DNA of 64,000 nucleotides from assembly GCA_019694675.1 (NCBI GenBank), contig JAIBBK010000015.1, forward strand, positions 23,582 to 87,581, given 5' to 3'. Shown in pieces: positions 1-8,156 of this stretch. This stretch comes from Ignavibacteria bacterium. Lineage in GTDB: Bacteria; Bacteroidota; Ignavibacteria; Tepidaquicellales; Tepidaquicellaceae. Each line of letters begins with the position of its first letter. The stretch's first letter is position 1. Under the pieces are notes generated by a model that was not told the DNA's origin, searched no databases, and worked only from the letters and a program-made list of their open reading frames with translations. The position numbers and the translations under genes are program-made.

Positions 1-2259
1 CTGAAGATAAAGGAGCTTCCGCTTGAACAAAGGTTCGATTATCTCGATGATCAGGATGTTGTCCGGAAAATAGTGGAGTTCACTGATAAGAATATTTCAT
101 CGGTCACCTTTGCAGTCCCTGAAATTCACTGCAGTTCCTGCATTTGGCTGCTTGAGAGAATGAATAAGGTCAACCCGGGAATACTAAGTTCCAGAGTCGA
201 TTTTCTTCAGAAGCGTGTAACGATAGTTTATGATAATGTGAACACTTCTCTTAAGAACGTTGTCAAGTCGCTCGCCTCTGTAGGCTACGAACCCGATATA
301 AATCTGGACGCCGCTACTGAATCAAAGCCGGCAAAGAAATCATACAAAGCAATCTATGCCAAGATCGGCATAGCGGGGTTTTGTCTTGGAAACATTATGC
401 TCTTAAGCTTTCCGGAATATCTGAATATCGGAGATTCGCTTGACACAAATCTCAGAAATGTTTTCAACTACCTCAATATTCTTCTGGGCATTCCAGTCAT
501 CACTTACTGCAGTTCCGATTACTTCTCATCTGCATGGAAAGCTCTTCGAAACAGGTTCATCAATATTGACCTGCCGATCTCACTTGGCTTGCTTGCATTG
601 TTTGCAAGAAGCGTTTACGACATTCTCGTGCATGGCAATGCGGGATTCATGGATTCCCTTTCAGGACTTGTATTCTTCCTGCTGATAGGAAAACTCTTTC
701 AAAGCAAAACTTATGATTCGATCAACTTTGAGCGGGACTACAGGTCATACTTTCCGATATCGGTGACCGTAACAAAGAACAAGTCAGAGTCAAACATTCC
801 TCTATCAAAGCTGGAAATAGGCGACAGGATAGTGATCAGAAACAACGAGATAATTCCCGTTGATGCAATACTCTTCAAGGGAGAAGGATGCATTGATTAC
901 AGTTTTGTGACGGGAGAGTCCGTTCCGGAACAAAAAGTGCTTGGCGAAATAGTATATGCGGGCGGAAGGCACATGGGCAGTGCGATAGAGCTTGAAGTGC
1001 TGAGAACTGTTTCGCAGAGCTATCTGACTCAGTTATGGAATGACAAGGCGTTTGACAAGCGTTCAGCATCCATCTCGAAGATCACGGACAGGGTTGGCAA
1101 GTACTTCACATATGCGATACTGCTTATAGCATTCGGTTCTGCGGCGTACTGGCTGCCCACTGATGCTGACAAGGCTCTTACTGTATTCACTACGGTTCTG
1201 ATCATAGCATGCCCTTGTGCTCTGGCGCTTACAACACCATTTGCCCTCGGAAACAGCTTACGGATTCTGGGAAGGAACAAATTGTATCTCAGGAATGCAT
1301 CCGTAATTGAGAGCATGGCAAAGGTTGATGCGGTTGTGTTTGACAAGACTGGTACAATTACCAGTCCCAGGAATCTCAATATTGAATTTGTAGGAAGTGA
1401 GCTGACAACTGAGGAAAGATCGATCGTAAAGTCACTCGCAAGAAATTCAACTCATCCTTTAAGCAGGATGATCAGCGAATCGCTTGAAGGAACAGGTTAC
1501 ACTCCGGTTTATGAATTTGCCGAATTACCCGGAGAGGGTATTTCCGGAATTGCCGGAGGTAAATTTGCAAGAATGGGAAATATCAGATTCATAATTGGAG
1601 AAGACGGCGGGAGTCTGAAAAAGTTCAGCTCTGATCTTAAGAAGAACGGTGTTTCGACAAATGTATTTCTCTGCATAGAAGGGGAGATCAAAGGGTTCTA
1701 TTCACTGAGAAGCCGCTACCGTGAAGGTATTGAGAATGTCATTGAGGATTTTGGGAGAAAGTATGAAGTAAGCCTTGTCTCCGGAGACAACAGTCATGAG
1801 AGGAGCGCATTGAGTAAGCTCTTTGCAGATGAGAATATGCACTTCGGACAGCTTCCTTCTGATAAGCTTGCATATGTAAGAAAAAAACAGAAACTCGGAA
1901 AGACAGTGATGATGATAGGCGACGGCCTTAATGATGCCGGTGCTCTGAAACAAAGCGATATAGGCATTGCGGTCAATGATGATGTTACAAGTTTCTCGCC
2001 GGCATGCGATGCAGTGATGGATGCCGGTGCGTTCAGCATTCTTCCTTCATTCATGGGATTTGCGAGGTCCACCATGAACATCATCAAAGTGAGTTTTGCA
2101 ATCTCATTTCTGTATAATGCTGTGGGACTCTATCTTGCATCTCAGGGCTACTTCTCGCCAATGATCGCCGCCATACTGATGCCCTTCAATTCAATATCGA
2201 TAGTTCTGTTCGTTGTGGGCATGACGAACCTGTGCGCCCGCAGAAGGGGGCTGTCATGA
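1..2259 (+). CDS. ccoI: cbb3-oxidase copper-translocating P-type ATPase CcoI/FixI (5' partial)
   Basis: P1B-type ATPase that moves copper across the inner membrane for cbb3 oxidase assembly. The frame is open to the first base of the window, so the true start lies upstream; a GTG at 73 is only the first internal start-like codon. Visible landmarks in order are a heavy-metal domain with HCSSC, the TGES phosphatase loop, the membrane CPC metal site, the DKTGT phosphorylation motif, an HP motif and GDGLND of the hinge, with a pair of helices at the end. The stop overlaps the ccoS start as ATGA, so the two are translationally coupled. Family assignment is firm; the cbb3-specific role rests on ccoS and ccoNOQP next to it. 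Confidence 0.93.
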   Translation: MKIKELPLEQRFDYLDDQDVVRKIVEFTDKNISSVTFAVPEIHCSSCIWLLERMNKVNPGILSSRVDFLQKRVTIVYDNVNTSLKNVVKSLASVGYEPDINLDAATESKPAKKSYKAIYAKIGIAGFCLGNIMLLSFPEYLNIGDSLDTNLRNVFNYLNILLGIPVITYCSSDYFSSAWKALRNRFINIDLPISLGLLALFARSVYDILVHGNAGFMDSLSGLVFFLLIGKLFQSKTYDSINFERDYRSYFPISVTVTKNKSESNIPLSKLEIGDRIVIRNNEIIPVDAILFKGEGCIDYSFVTGESVPEQKVLGEIVYAGGRHMGSAIELEVLRTVSQSYLTQLWNDKAFDKRSASISKITDRVGKYFTYAILLIAFGSAAYWLPTDADKALTVFTTVLIIACPCALALTTPFALGNSLRILGRNKLYLRNASVIESMAKVDAVVFDKTGTITSPRNLNIEFVGSELTTEERSIVKSLARNSTHPLSRMISESLEGTGYTPVYEFAELPGEGISGIAGGKFARMGNIRFIIGEDGGSLKKFSSDLKKNGVSTNVFLCIEGEIKGFYSLRSRYREGIENVIEDFGRKYEVSLVSGDNSHERSALSKLFADENMHFGQLPSDKLAYVRKKQKLGKTVMMIGDGLNDAGALKQSDIGIAVNDDVTSFSPACDAVMDAGAFSILPSFMGFARSTMNIIKVSFAISFLYNAVGLYLASQGYFSPMIAAILMPFNSISIVLFVVGMTNLCARRRGLS

Positions 2260-2441
2260 GCGTCATCCTTGTTCTGATTGGCGCAAGCCTTATCGTAGCG
2301 ACCGGCTTTCTTGTTGCTTTCGTCTGGTCTGTAAGAAACGGGCAGTATGAAGACAGGTACACACCGTCAGTAAGGATGCTGTTTGAAGAAGGCAATGACA
2401 AATCAAAGAAAGATCTCTTCACCAAAAATCCCGGACAATGA
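2256..2441 (+). CDS. ccoS: cbb3-type oxidase assembly protein CcoS
   Basis: A 61-residue single-span membrane protein. The N-terminal hydrophobic helix (about residues 2-25) is followed by the CcoS hallmark of a Trp/Arg-bearing segment and GQYED, then a short polar tail. In the family it is needed to insert heme and copper into cbb3 oxidase. I place the start at the ATG at 2256, which overlaps the ccoI stop (ATGA); a GTG 24 nt upstream would add eight residues not typical of the family. Its stop in turn overlaps the next gene's ATG, so three genes run as one coupled unit. Confidence 0.9.
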   Translation: MSVILVLIGASLIVATGFLVAFVWSVRNGQYEDRYTPSVRMLFEEGNDKSKKDLFTKNPGQ

Positions 2442-3634
2442 AAAGAATGAATATTGTGGTTGCGGGAAACAGTTTCGCGGGCTTCACAGCAGCCATAGAA
2501 TTAAAGAGGCTCGTAGGATATGACCACGAAGTGATCGTGATCGGTAAGAGCCCATACTTTGTTTTTGTTCCGTCACTCATCTGGTATCCTTTCGGACTGC
2601 GTAAGGAAGACGACATCATGTTTGACGTGAGGGGACCTATGAGCAGAATGGACATAAAGTTCATTGAAGCCGAGATAGTCAGATTTGATCCGTTTGAAAA
2701 GCAGGTGTGGCTTCATGAAGAGTATCTTCCGTACGATTATCTGGTGATTGCAACAGGATTCAAACCCGATTTTGAAAGCGTTCCCGGGTCAGGCCCTGGA
2801 AAATTCAGCCATTGCATTAGCGATCTTGACTGCGCCCGCGAAGCAAGAAGAGCATGGTCAGAATATGTCAAGAAAGGCGGACCCATGGTGATAGGCAATG
2901 CACCGAACGCCGCTAACTATGCAGCCGGCTATGAATTTCTTTTCAATGTAAGATATCAGCTTGCCAAGGAATCAAATCTCAAAGACTCGACAGTGAACTT
3001 TGTCACTTCCGAACCATACCTTGGACATCTGGGAATAGGCGGCGGAATGCGGTTCAGGGAAACTGCGGAGAAACTGCTTGAGAACTATTCCATACCTTTT
3101 GATGTGGATACGGCTATAACCGAAGTTCTCCCGGAAAAGGTGGTCCTGGAAAACGGAAAGGTCATTGAGTCGAAATTTACAATGATAGTGCCGGGTGTTG
3201 TCGGTTCAGATGCTGTGAGAAACTCGCAATCGGTTGGAAACGAAAGAGGCTTTATTGAAACAAACGATGAATACAGGCACCATGAGTTTCCGGAGATCTA
3301 TGCTGCCGGAATTGCCGTGCAGATCGAGAATCCGGATGATGCAGAGCCGGGATGCTCATTGCCCAGAACAAGCTACCCGACTGAAATGATGGCCAGGACC
3401 GCGGCATGGAATATTTTCGCGGACATTTTCGGCAAGGAGAAGATGTCTCTTCCTTTCAGCGACATTAACGCTTATGAAGCGATTGATGCGGAGAACCAGG
3501 GCACAATGCTGATCGGAGCGCACATGCTGTCGCCAAGAGGATTCGATGTAATTATCCCCGGGCCTCAGGCACACTGGGCAAAGATTGCACATGAAAGATA
3601 CTTCATGCTCTCAAGGAGCATGGGAATAATCTAA
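2438..3634 (+). CDS. FAD-dependent sulfide:quinone-oxidoreductase-like flavoprotein lacking SQR catalytic cysteines
   Basis: A 398-residue two-dinucleotide-fold flavoprotein of the SQR/NDH-2 superfamily. It has an N-terminal FAD motif (VAGNSFAGFTAA), the ATG motif (LVIATGFKPD near residue 105) and a second fold around residue 150. The GNAPNAANYAAGYEF stretch aligns with the SQR segment that normally reads QASCFGPAYEF, so the redox cysteine there is Asn160. The C-terminal SQR cysteine also has no counterpart. Cys126, Cys132 and a Cys in EPGCSLPRT remain. The ATG overlaps the ccoS stop, putting it in the oxidase operon. Fold and FAD binding are well supported; sulfide oxidation is doubtful, and another quinone-linked or NAD(P)H reaction is possible. 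Confidence 0.72.
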   Translation: MKRMNIVVAGNSFAGFTAAIELKRLVGYDHEVIVIGKSPYFVFVPSLIWYPFGLRKEDDIMFDVRGPMSRMDIKFIEAEIVRFDPFEKQVWLHEEYLPYDYLVIATGFKPDFESVPGSGPGKFSHCISDLDCAREARRAWSEYVKKGGPMVIGNAPNAANYAAGYEFLFNVRYQLAKESNLKDSTVNFVTSEPYLGHLGIGGGMRFRETAEKLLENYSIPFDVDTAITEVLPEKVVLENGKVIESKFTMIVPGVVGSDAVRNSQSVGNERGFIETNDEYRHHEFPEIYAAGIAVQIENPDDAEPGCSLPRTSYPTEMMARTAAWNIFADIFGKEKMSLPFSDINAYEAIDAENQGTMLIGAHMLSPRGFDVIIPGPQAHWAKIAHERYFMLSRSMGII

Positions 3635-3646
3635 TAACTGACTGCC

Positions 3647-4840
3647 ATGAAATTCGATCCTAGTACAAGCATACATGACTATCTGGTGTTTGGTGAATTC
3701 GGAGACGTGAACCCTTCAATAACTGATTCATCCACCTTCACATTCATGAGCCCAAAGAGAATGGAAGAGATCTTTGACCATGAAATAGAAGGCTGCTTCC
3801 TGTATTCAAGACACTGGAATCCCATCAACAAGTTTCTTGCAAATGCGCTTGCGAGGCTTGAAGACACTGAATGCGCACAGGTTACCGCATCCGGTATGGG
3901 TGCTATCAGTTGTACTGTCCTTGACATCTGCAAGAGCGGCGATGAAATAGTCTCCAGCAGGACAGTCTACGGCGGTACATATGCGCTCTTCAAGAATTTT
4001 CTTCCAAAACTCGGGATCACCGTAAGATTTGTTGACCTTAAAGACCTCGAAGCGGTCAGGTCGGCGATCACTCCGAAAACGCGTCTGATCTACGGAGAGT
4101 CAATAAGCAATCCTTTGCTTGAAGTGACGGACATTCCCGGATTGTCAGAGATAGCCAAAGAGAAGGGGATTTTGCTTGTGATAGACAATACTTTCAGTCC
4201 GATGGTGATCTCTCCGAAAAGACTCGGAGCGGATATTGTCATTCACAGCATGACGAAGTTCATAAACGGGACAAGCGACTGCGTTGCAGGATGCATATGT
4301 GCAACGCATGATTTCATAAACACGCTTACGGACATCAACAGCGGAGCCACAATGCTTCTCGGCCCTGTGCTCGACAGCTACAGAGCGGCAAGCATTCTGA
4401 AGAATCTCCACAGTCTCCATATAAGAGTGAAGAAGCACAGCGAGAATGCAATGTTCCTCGCGGAAGAATTTGAAAAGCTGGGTGTGAAGGTCTTCTATCC
4501 CGGGCTCAGATCGAATCCCGACCACGAACTTCTGAACAAACTCATGAATGACGGTTTCGGCTATGGCGGAATGCTTGCAATTGATGCGGGAGATTATGAG
4601 AGCGCCGGAAAGCTCATGACAAGAATGCAGGAAGAAAAGGTCGGATATCTCGCCGTGAGCTTAGGCTACTTTAAGACTTTGTTCAGCTCACCCGGGCACA
4701 GCACTTCCTCTGAGATCCCGGAGGAGGAGCAGAAGAAGATGGGACTGAGCGCAGGCCTTGTAAGGTTTTCGATCGGTCTTGATAATGACATCACAATTGC
4801 TTTTGAAAGAATAAAGAAATGCATGAAGGAAATTAATTAA
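3647..4840 (+). CDS. Cys/Met metabolism PLP-dependent enzyme (methionine gamma-lyase / sulfhydrylase family)
   Basis: A 397-residue fold-type I PLP enzyme of the cystathionine gamma-synthase family. Family marks are YSRHWNP near residue 53 (phosphate-binding region), ASGMGAI at 81-87, the VIDNTF segment near 178 and the PLP lysine K204 in HSMTKFINGTSD. Members cleave or exchange sulfur amino acids, releasing or fixing sulfide or methanethiol. Where methionine gamma-lyase has a Tyr-Gly-Cys, this protein has YGGTY, so lyase versus sulfhydrylase cannot be settled here. It starts 12 nt after the SQR-like gene and ends 24 nt before ccoN. An enzyme of sulfur amino acid metabolism is therefore embedded in the oxidase cluster. 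Confidence 0.8.
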   Translation: MKFDPSTSIHDYLVFGEFGDVNPSITDSSTFTFMSPKRMEEIFDHEIEGCFLYSRHWNPINKFLANALARLEDTECAQVTASGMGAISCTVLDICKSGDEIVSSRTVYGGTYALFKNFLPKLGITVRFVDLKDLEAVRSAITPKTRLIYGESISNPLLEVTDIPGLSEIAKEKGILLVIDNTFSPMVISPKRLGADIVIHSMTKFINGTSDCVAGCICATHDFINTLTDINSGATMLLGPVLDSYRAASILKNLHSLHIRVKKHSENAMFLAEEFEKLGVKVFYPGLRSNPDHELLNKLMNDGFGYGGMLAIDAGDYESAGKLMTRMQEEKVGYLAVSLGYFKTLFSSPGHSTSSEIPEEEQKKMGLSAGLVRFSIGLDNDITIAFERIKKCMKEIN

Positions 4841-4864
4841 TCAACTAAAGGAGAATCCAAAAAG

Positions 4865-6991
4865 ATGGGAATGGAGAAATTCTATTACGACAATAAGATC
4901 GTACGGAATTTTGCAATTGCAACGATCGTATGGGGCGTTGTCGGAATGGTTGTCGGATTGCTGGTGGCTGTGCAGATATATCTTCCCGAATTCAACTTCG
5001 GACTGCAGTACACGACATTCGGCAGAACCAGGCCTCTTCATACAAATGCAGTTATCTTCGCTTTTGTAGGAAATGCAATCTTCATGGGAATCTACTATTC
5101 CCTGCCGAGATTGTGCAAGGCATCAATGTTCAGCAAACTGCTTGGCAGTATACACTTCTGGGGCTGGCAGCTGATCATTGTCCTGGCGGCAATAACACTG
5201 CCTTCGGGAATTACAACAAGCAAAGAGTATGCTGAGCTTGAGTGGCCGATTGACATACTCATTGCAGTCGTATGGGTCGTGTTCGCGATCAATGTGTTCG
5301 GCACAATTGCGAAGCGAAGAGAAAAGCACATTTACGTTGCGATCTGGTTCTACATTGCTACAATAGTCACGGTGGCTGTTCTGCACATTGTCAACTCAAT
5401 CGAACTTCCGGTTTCATTCCTCAAAAGCTATCCGGTTTATGCCGGCGTTCAGGACGCTCTTGTGCAGTGGTGGTACGGACATAATGCAGTTGCATTCTTC
5501 CTTACAACTCCGTTCCTCGGACTTATGTATTACTATCTGCCAAAAGCTGCAGAAAGGCCGATCTATTCTTACAGGCTTTCGATACTGCACTTCTGGTCGC
5601 TGATATTCATTTACATCTGGGCAGGACCTCACCATTTGCTTTACACGGCTCTGCCTGACTGGGCTCAGTCACTGGGAACAGTATTCTCGATCATGCTCAT
5701 TGCTCCGTCCTGGGGCGGTATGATCAACGGCCTGCTCACGCTCAGGGGAGCATGGGACAGAGTCCGCGAGAGTGCAGTGCTGAAATTTATGGTGGTTGCG
5801 GTTACAGCATACGGCATGGCTACGCTTGAAGGCCCGATGCTTTCGCTTAAGAATGTTAATGCAATCGCACACTACACGGACTGGATCGTAGCTCACGTTC
5901 ATATCGGTGCGCTCGGCTGGAACGGCTTCTTCACATTTGCAATGCTCTACTGGCTGATGCCGCGTCTTTATAATACAAAACTCTATTCCGAGAGGCTTGC
6001 CAATTTCCATTTCTGGATCGGTACACTCGGCATAGTCTTCTACGCGGCTCCGCTTTACTGGGCAGGAATAACCCAGTCACTTATGTGGAAGCAGTTCACT
6101 CCCGAAGGGATTCTGCTTTATCCGAACTTCCTTGAAACAGTAGTGAAGATCATCCCGATGTACATAATGAGATCCATCGGCGGCACTCTCTACATAGTCG
6201 GAATAGTTGTGATGGTTTACAACATTGTGAAGACAGTCAAGTCAGGCAAGCTTGTGAAGGAAGAGCAGGCGGAAGCTCCGGCGCTTGTGGATCCGACATC
6301 GGGCACTTACAAGTACAAGCACAGATGGCTCGAATCAAGGCCGGGAAAGTTTGCGATATTGGCCACAGTTGCCATACTCATAGGCGGACTGGTAGAATTC
6401 ATACCGACATTCCTAATCAAGTCCAACATTCCCACAATTTCCAGCGTGAAGCCGTACACGCCGCTTGAACTGCAAGGCCGTGACATTTACGTTAGGGAAG
6501 GCTGCTACGTCTGCCATTCACAGATGATTAGGCCGTTCAGGTCAGAGACGGAGCGCTACGGTGAATATTCAAAGGCGGGCGAATATGTCTATGACCATCC
6601 GTTCCAGTGGGGCTCAAAGAGGACCGGGCCGGACCTTCACAGGGTCGGCGGAAAGTATCCGAACGTATGGCACTATCTGCATATGTCGGATCCCAGGTCT
6701 ATTTCCCCCGGCTCAATAATGCCTGCTTATCAGTGGCTCTATGAACAGGATACCGATGCCGGTTCAACTGCGGCAAAGATTTCTGCAATGCGGTCTCTCG
6801 GTGTTCCTTATCCTGACGGCTATGAACAGGTTGCGGAGGAAGAACTGCGGAAACAGGCTGACAAGATTGCCGATGACCTGAAGAAGAACGGGCTCATGGC
6901 TGACAGCAATAAAGAGATAATCGCGCTTATCGCTTATCTCCAGAGGCTTGGCACCGATATAAAAGTACAGACAAATTCAGCAATTAAATAA
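4865..6991 (+). CDS. ccoNO: cbb3-type cytochrome c oxidase, fused subunits I and II (CcoN-CcoO)
   Basis: A 708-residue natural fusion of the catalytic and mono-heme subunits of cbb3 oxidase, the high-affinity terminal oxidase. Residues 1-460 are the multi-span CcoN part: His59 and His346 fit the low-spin heme b ligands, His206 with His256/His257 the CuB site, and His344 heme b3. From about 495 a new membrane anchor leads into the CcoO domain, with heme c motif CYVCH at 547-551 and distal Met619 in GSIMPAYQW. An AAAGGAG ribosome site lies 11 nt before the ATG. CcoN and CcoO are normally separate proteins; fused forms are known in some Bacteroidota-related lineages. Confidence 0.95.
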   Translation: MGMEKFYYDNKIVRNFAIATIVWGVVGMVVGLLVAVQIYLPEFNFGLQYTTFGRTRPLHTNAVIFAFVGNAIFMGIYYSLPRLCKASMFSKLLGSIHFWGWQLIIVLAAITLPSGITTSKEYAELEWPIDILIAVVWVVFAINVFGTIAKRREKHIYVAIWFYIATIVTVAVLHIVNSIELPVSFLKSYPVYAGVQDALVQWWYGHNAVAFFLTTPFLGLMYYYLPKAAERPIYSYRLSILHFWSLIFIYIWAGPHHLLYTALPDWAQSLGTVFSIMLIAPSWGGMINGLLTLRGAWDRVRESAVLKFMVVAVTAYGMATLEGPMLSLKNVNAIAHYTDWIVAHVHIGALGWNGFFTFAMLYWLMPRLYNTKLYSERLANFHFWIGTLGIVFYAAPLYWAGITQSLMWKQFTPEGILLYPNFLETVVKIIPMYIMRSIGGTLYIVGIVVMVYNIVKTVKSGKLVKEEQAEAPALVDPTSGTYKYKHRWLESRPGKFAILATVAILIGGLVEFIPTFLIKSNIPTISSVKPYTPLELQGRDIYVREGCYVCHSQMIRPFRSETERYGEYSKAGEYVYDHPFQWGSKRTGPDLHRVGGKYPNVWHYLHMSDPRSISPGSIMPAYQWLYEQDTDAGSTAAKISAMRSLGVPYPDGYEQVAEEELRKQADKIADDLKKNGLMADSNKEIIALIAYLQRLGTDIKVQTNSAIK

Positions 6992-7004
6992 CAAAGGAGA
7001 GAAC

Positions 7005-7181
7005 ATGTTCAAGGAGATTTTTGAAGGCATACAGGGAATTGACATTTACCCGATCTTCTCGTTACTGCTGTTCATGTCCTTCTTTGTGCTTGCTGCAGTC
7101 TGGATCGTCAGACTCGACAAAGGTTACATCGAAGAAATGGAGAATCTTCCACTTGAAAATTCAGAGAACAAAGACAACTAA
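7005..7181 (+). CDS. ccoQ: cbb3-type oxidase subunit CcoQ-like small membrane protein
   Basis: A 58-residue ORF filling the gap between ccoNO and ccoP. It has a strong AAAGGAG five nt before the ATG. One hydrophobic helix (about residues 14-35) is followed by RLDKGYIEEMENLPL and an acidic tail ending in TAA. Size, single helix, position and the short polar C-terminus match CcoQ, which stabilises the oxidase complex. Sequence conservation in this family is low, so the name rests mostly on position and topology. Confidence 0.85.
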   Translation: MFKEIFEGIQGIDIYPIFSLLLFMSFFVLAAVWIVRLDKGYIEEMENLPLENSENKDN

Positions 7182-7186
7182 AAATA

Positions 7187-8152
7187 ATGAGTAAAAGAAT
7201 AAGTTCAATTTTGCTTTCATTGCTTTGCATGACGGTCTTTGCGGCCCCTGCCTTTTCTCAAACAGCGGTTACGGAGCCGGAGACGGACATGACGACGTAT
7301 TACATCATACTTTTCGCAGTCGTGTTCATGCTTATGAATGCGATATTCATACCTCTTCTCAAAGACTCACCAATGTACGGAGATGGTGCAGTTGCTCTGG
7401 TTGAGAAGAAGTCAGCTTTGAGGGGCCTTTACGACAAGCTTTCCGGGCTTAAGCCGATCTCTCAGGAGAAGGAACTGCTTATGGATGAAGACTACGACGG
7501 CATTGCGGAACTTGACAACAACGTTCCGCCATGGTTCAACATACTCTTCTACAGCACTATTGTGTTTGCAGTCATCTATCTTCTCAACTATCACGTGCTC
7601 AAGATCGGCAGACTGCCGTTTCAGGAGTATGCCGATGAGGTTTATGCTGCAGACATGAAAAGGGAAGAGCTTATCAGAACGGGCGCATTCATAAATGAAA
7701 ACACGGTTACACTGCTGACCGAGAAAGCAGCGCTTGATAACGGCAAGCAGGTGTTTATGGCAAACTGCGTTCCGTGCCACGGGAATAATGCCGAAGGAAC
7801 AGTCGGTCCCAATCTCACTGACCAGTACTGGATCCACGGCGGCGGGATAAAGAATGTGTTCAAGACGATCAAGTACGGAGTCCCTGCAAAAGGAATGATC
7901 GCATGGCAGACCCTTTTCAATCCAAAGTCAATGCAGGAAGTTGCGAGTTATGTGATCTCACTTCAGGGCACGAATCCTCCGAACGGCAAACCGCCGGAAG
8001 GAGACAAGTTCACTGAAACAGCAATTGATTCAGCTAAGACCGGCTCTGATTCCGTGAAGACAACAAGCGGAGAGCAGGTCAAACAAACCGGGGCAAAGGA
8101 TACCACTGCATCAAAGACAGGTGCTTCCGACACTGTGAAGAAAGGCAAATGA
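7187..8152 (+). CDS. ccoP: cbb3-type cytochrome c oxidase subunit III (mono-heme CcoP)
   Basis: A 321-residue membrane-anchored c-type cytochrome. It starts with a signal-like helix (1-25) and has helices near 38-57 and 116-137, the latter followed by the usual CcoP membrane-exit segment. One heme c domain has CVPCH at 194-198 and a Met ligand in PAKGMIAW. Proteobacterial CcoP is normally di-heme, so this is the shorter mono-heme type. A 50-residue tail after the cytochrome domain is made almost only of Lys, Thr, Ser, Asp and Gly. The protein delivers electrons to CcoNO from the periplasmic side. It starts five nt after ccoQ. Confidence 0.92.
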   Translation: MSKRISSILLSLLCMTVFAAPAFSQTAVTEPETDMTTYYIILFAVVFMLMNAIFIPLLKDSPMYGDGAVALVEKKSALRGLYDKLSGLKPISQEKELLMDEDYDGIAELDNNVPPWFNILFYSTIVFAVIYLLNYHVLKIGRLPFQEYADEVYAADMKREELIRTGAFINENTVTLLTEKAALDNGKQVFMANCVPCHGNNAEGTVGPNLTDQYWIHGGGIKNVFKTIKYGVPAKGMIAWQTLFNPKSMQEVASYVISLQGTNPPNGKPPEGDKFTETAIDSAKTGSDSVKTTSGEQVKQTGAKDTTASKTGASDTVKKGK

Positions 8153-8156
8153 TAAA

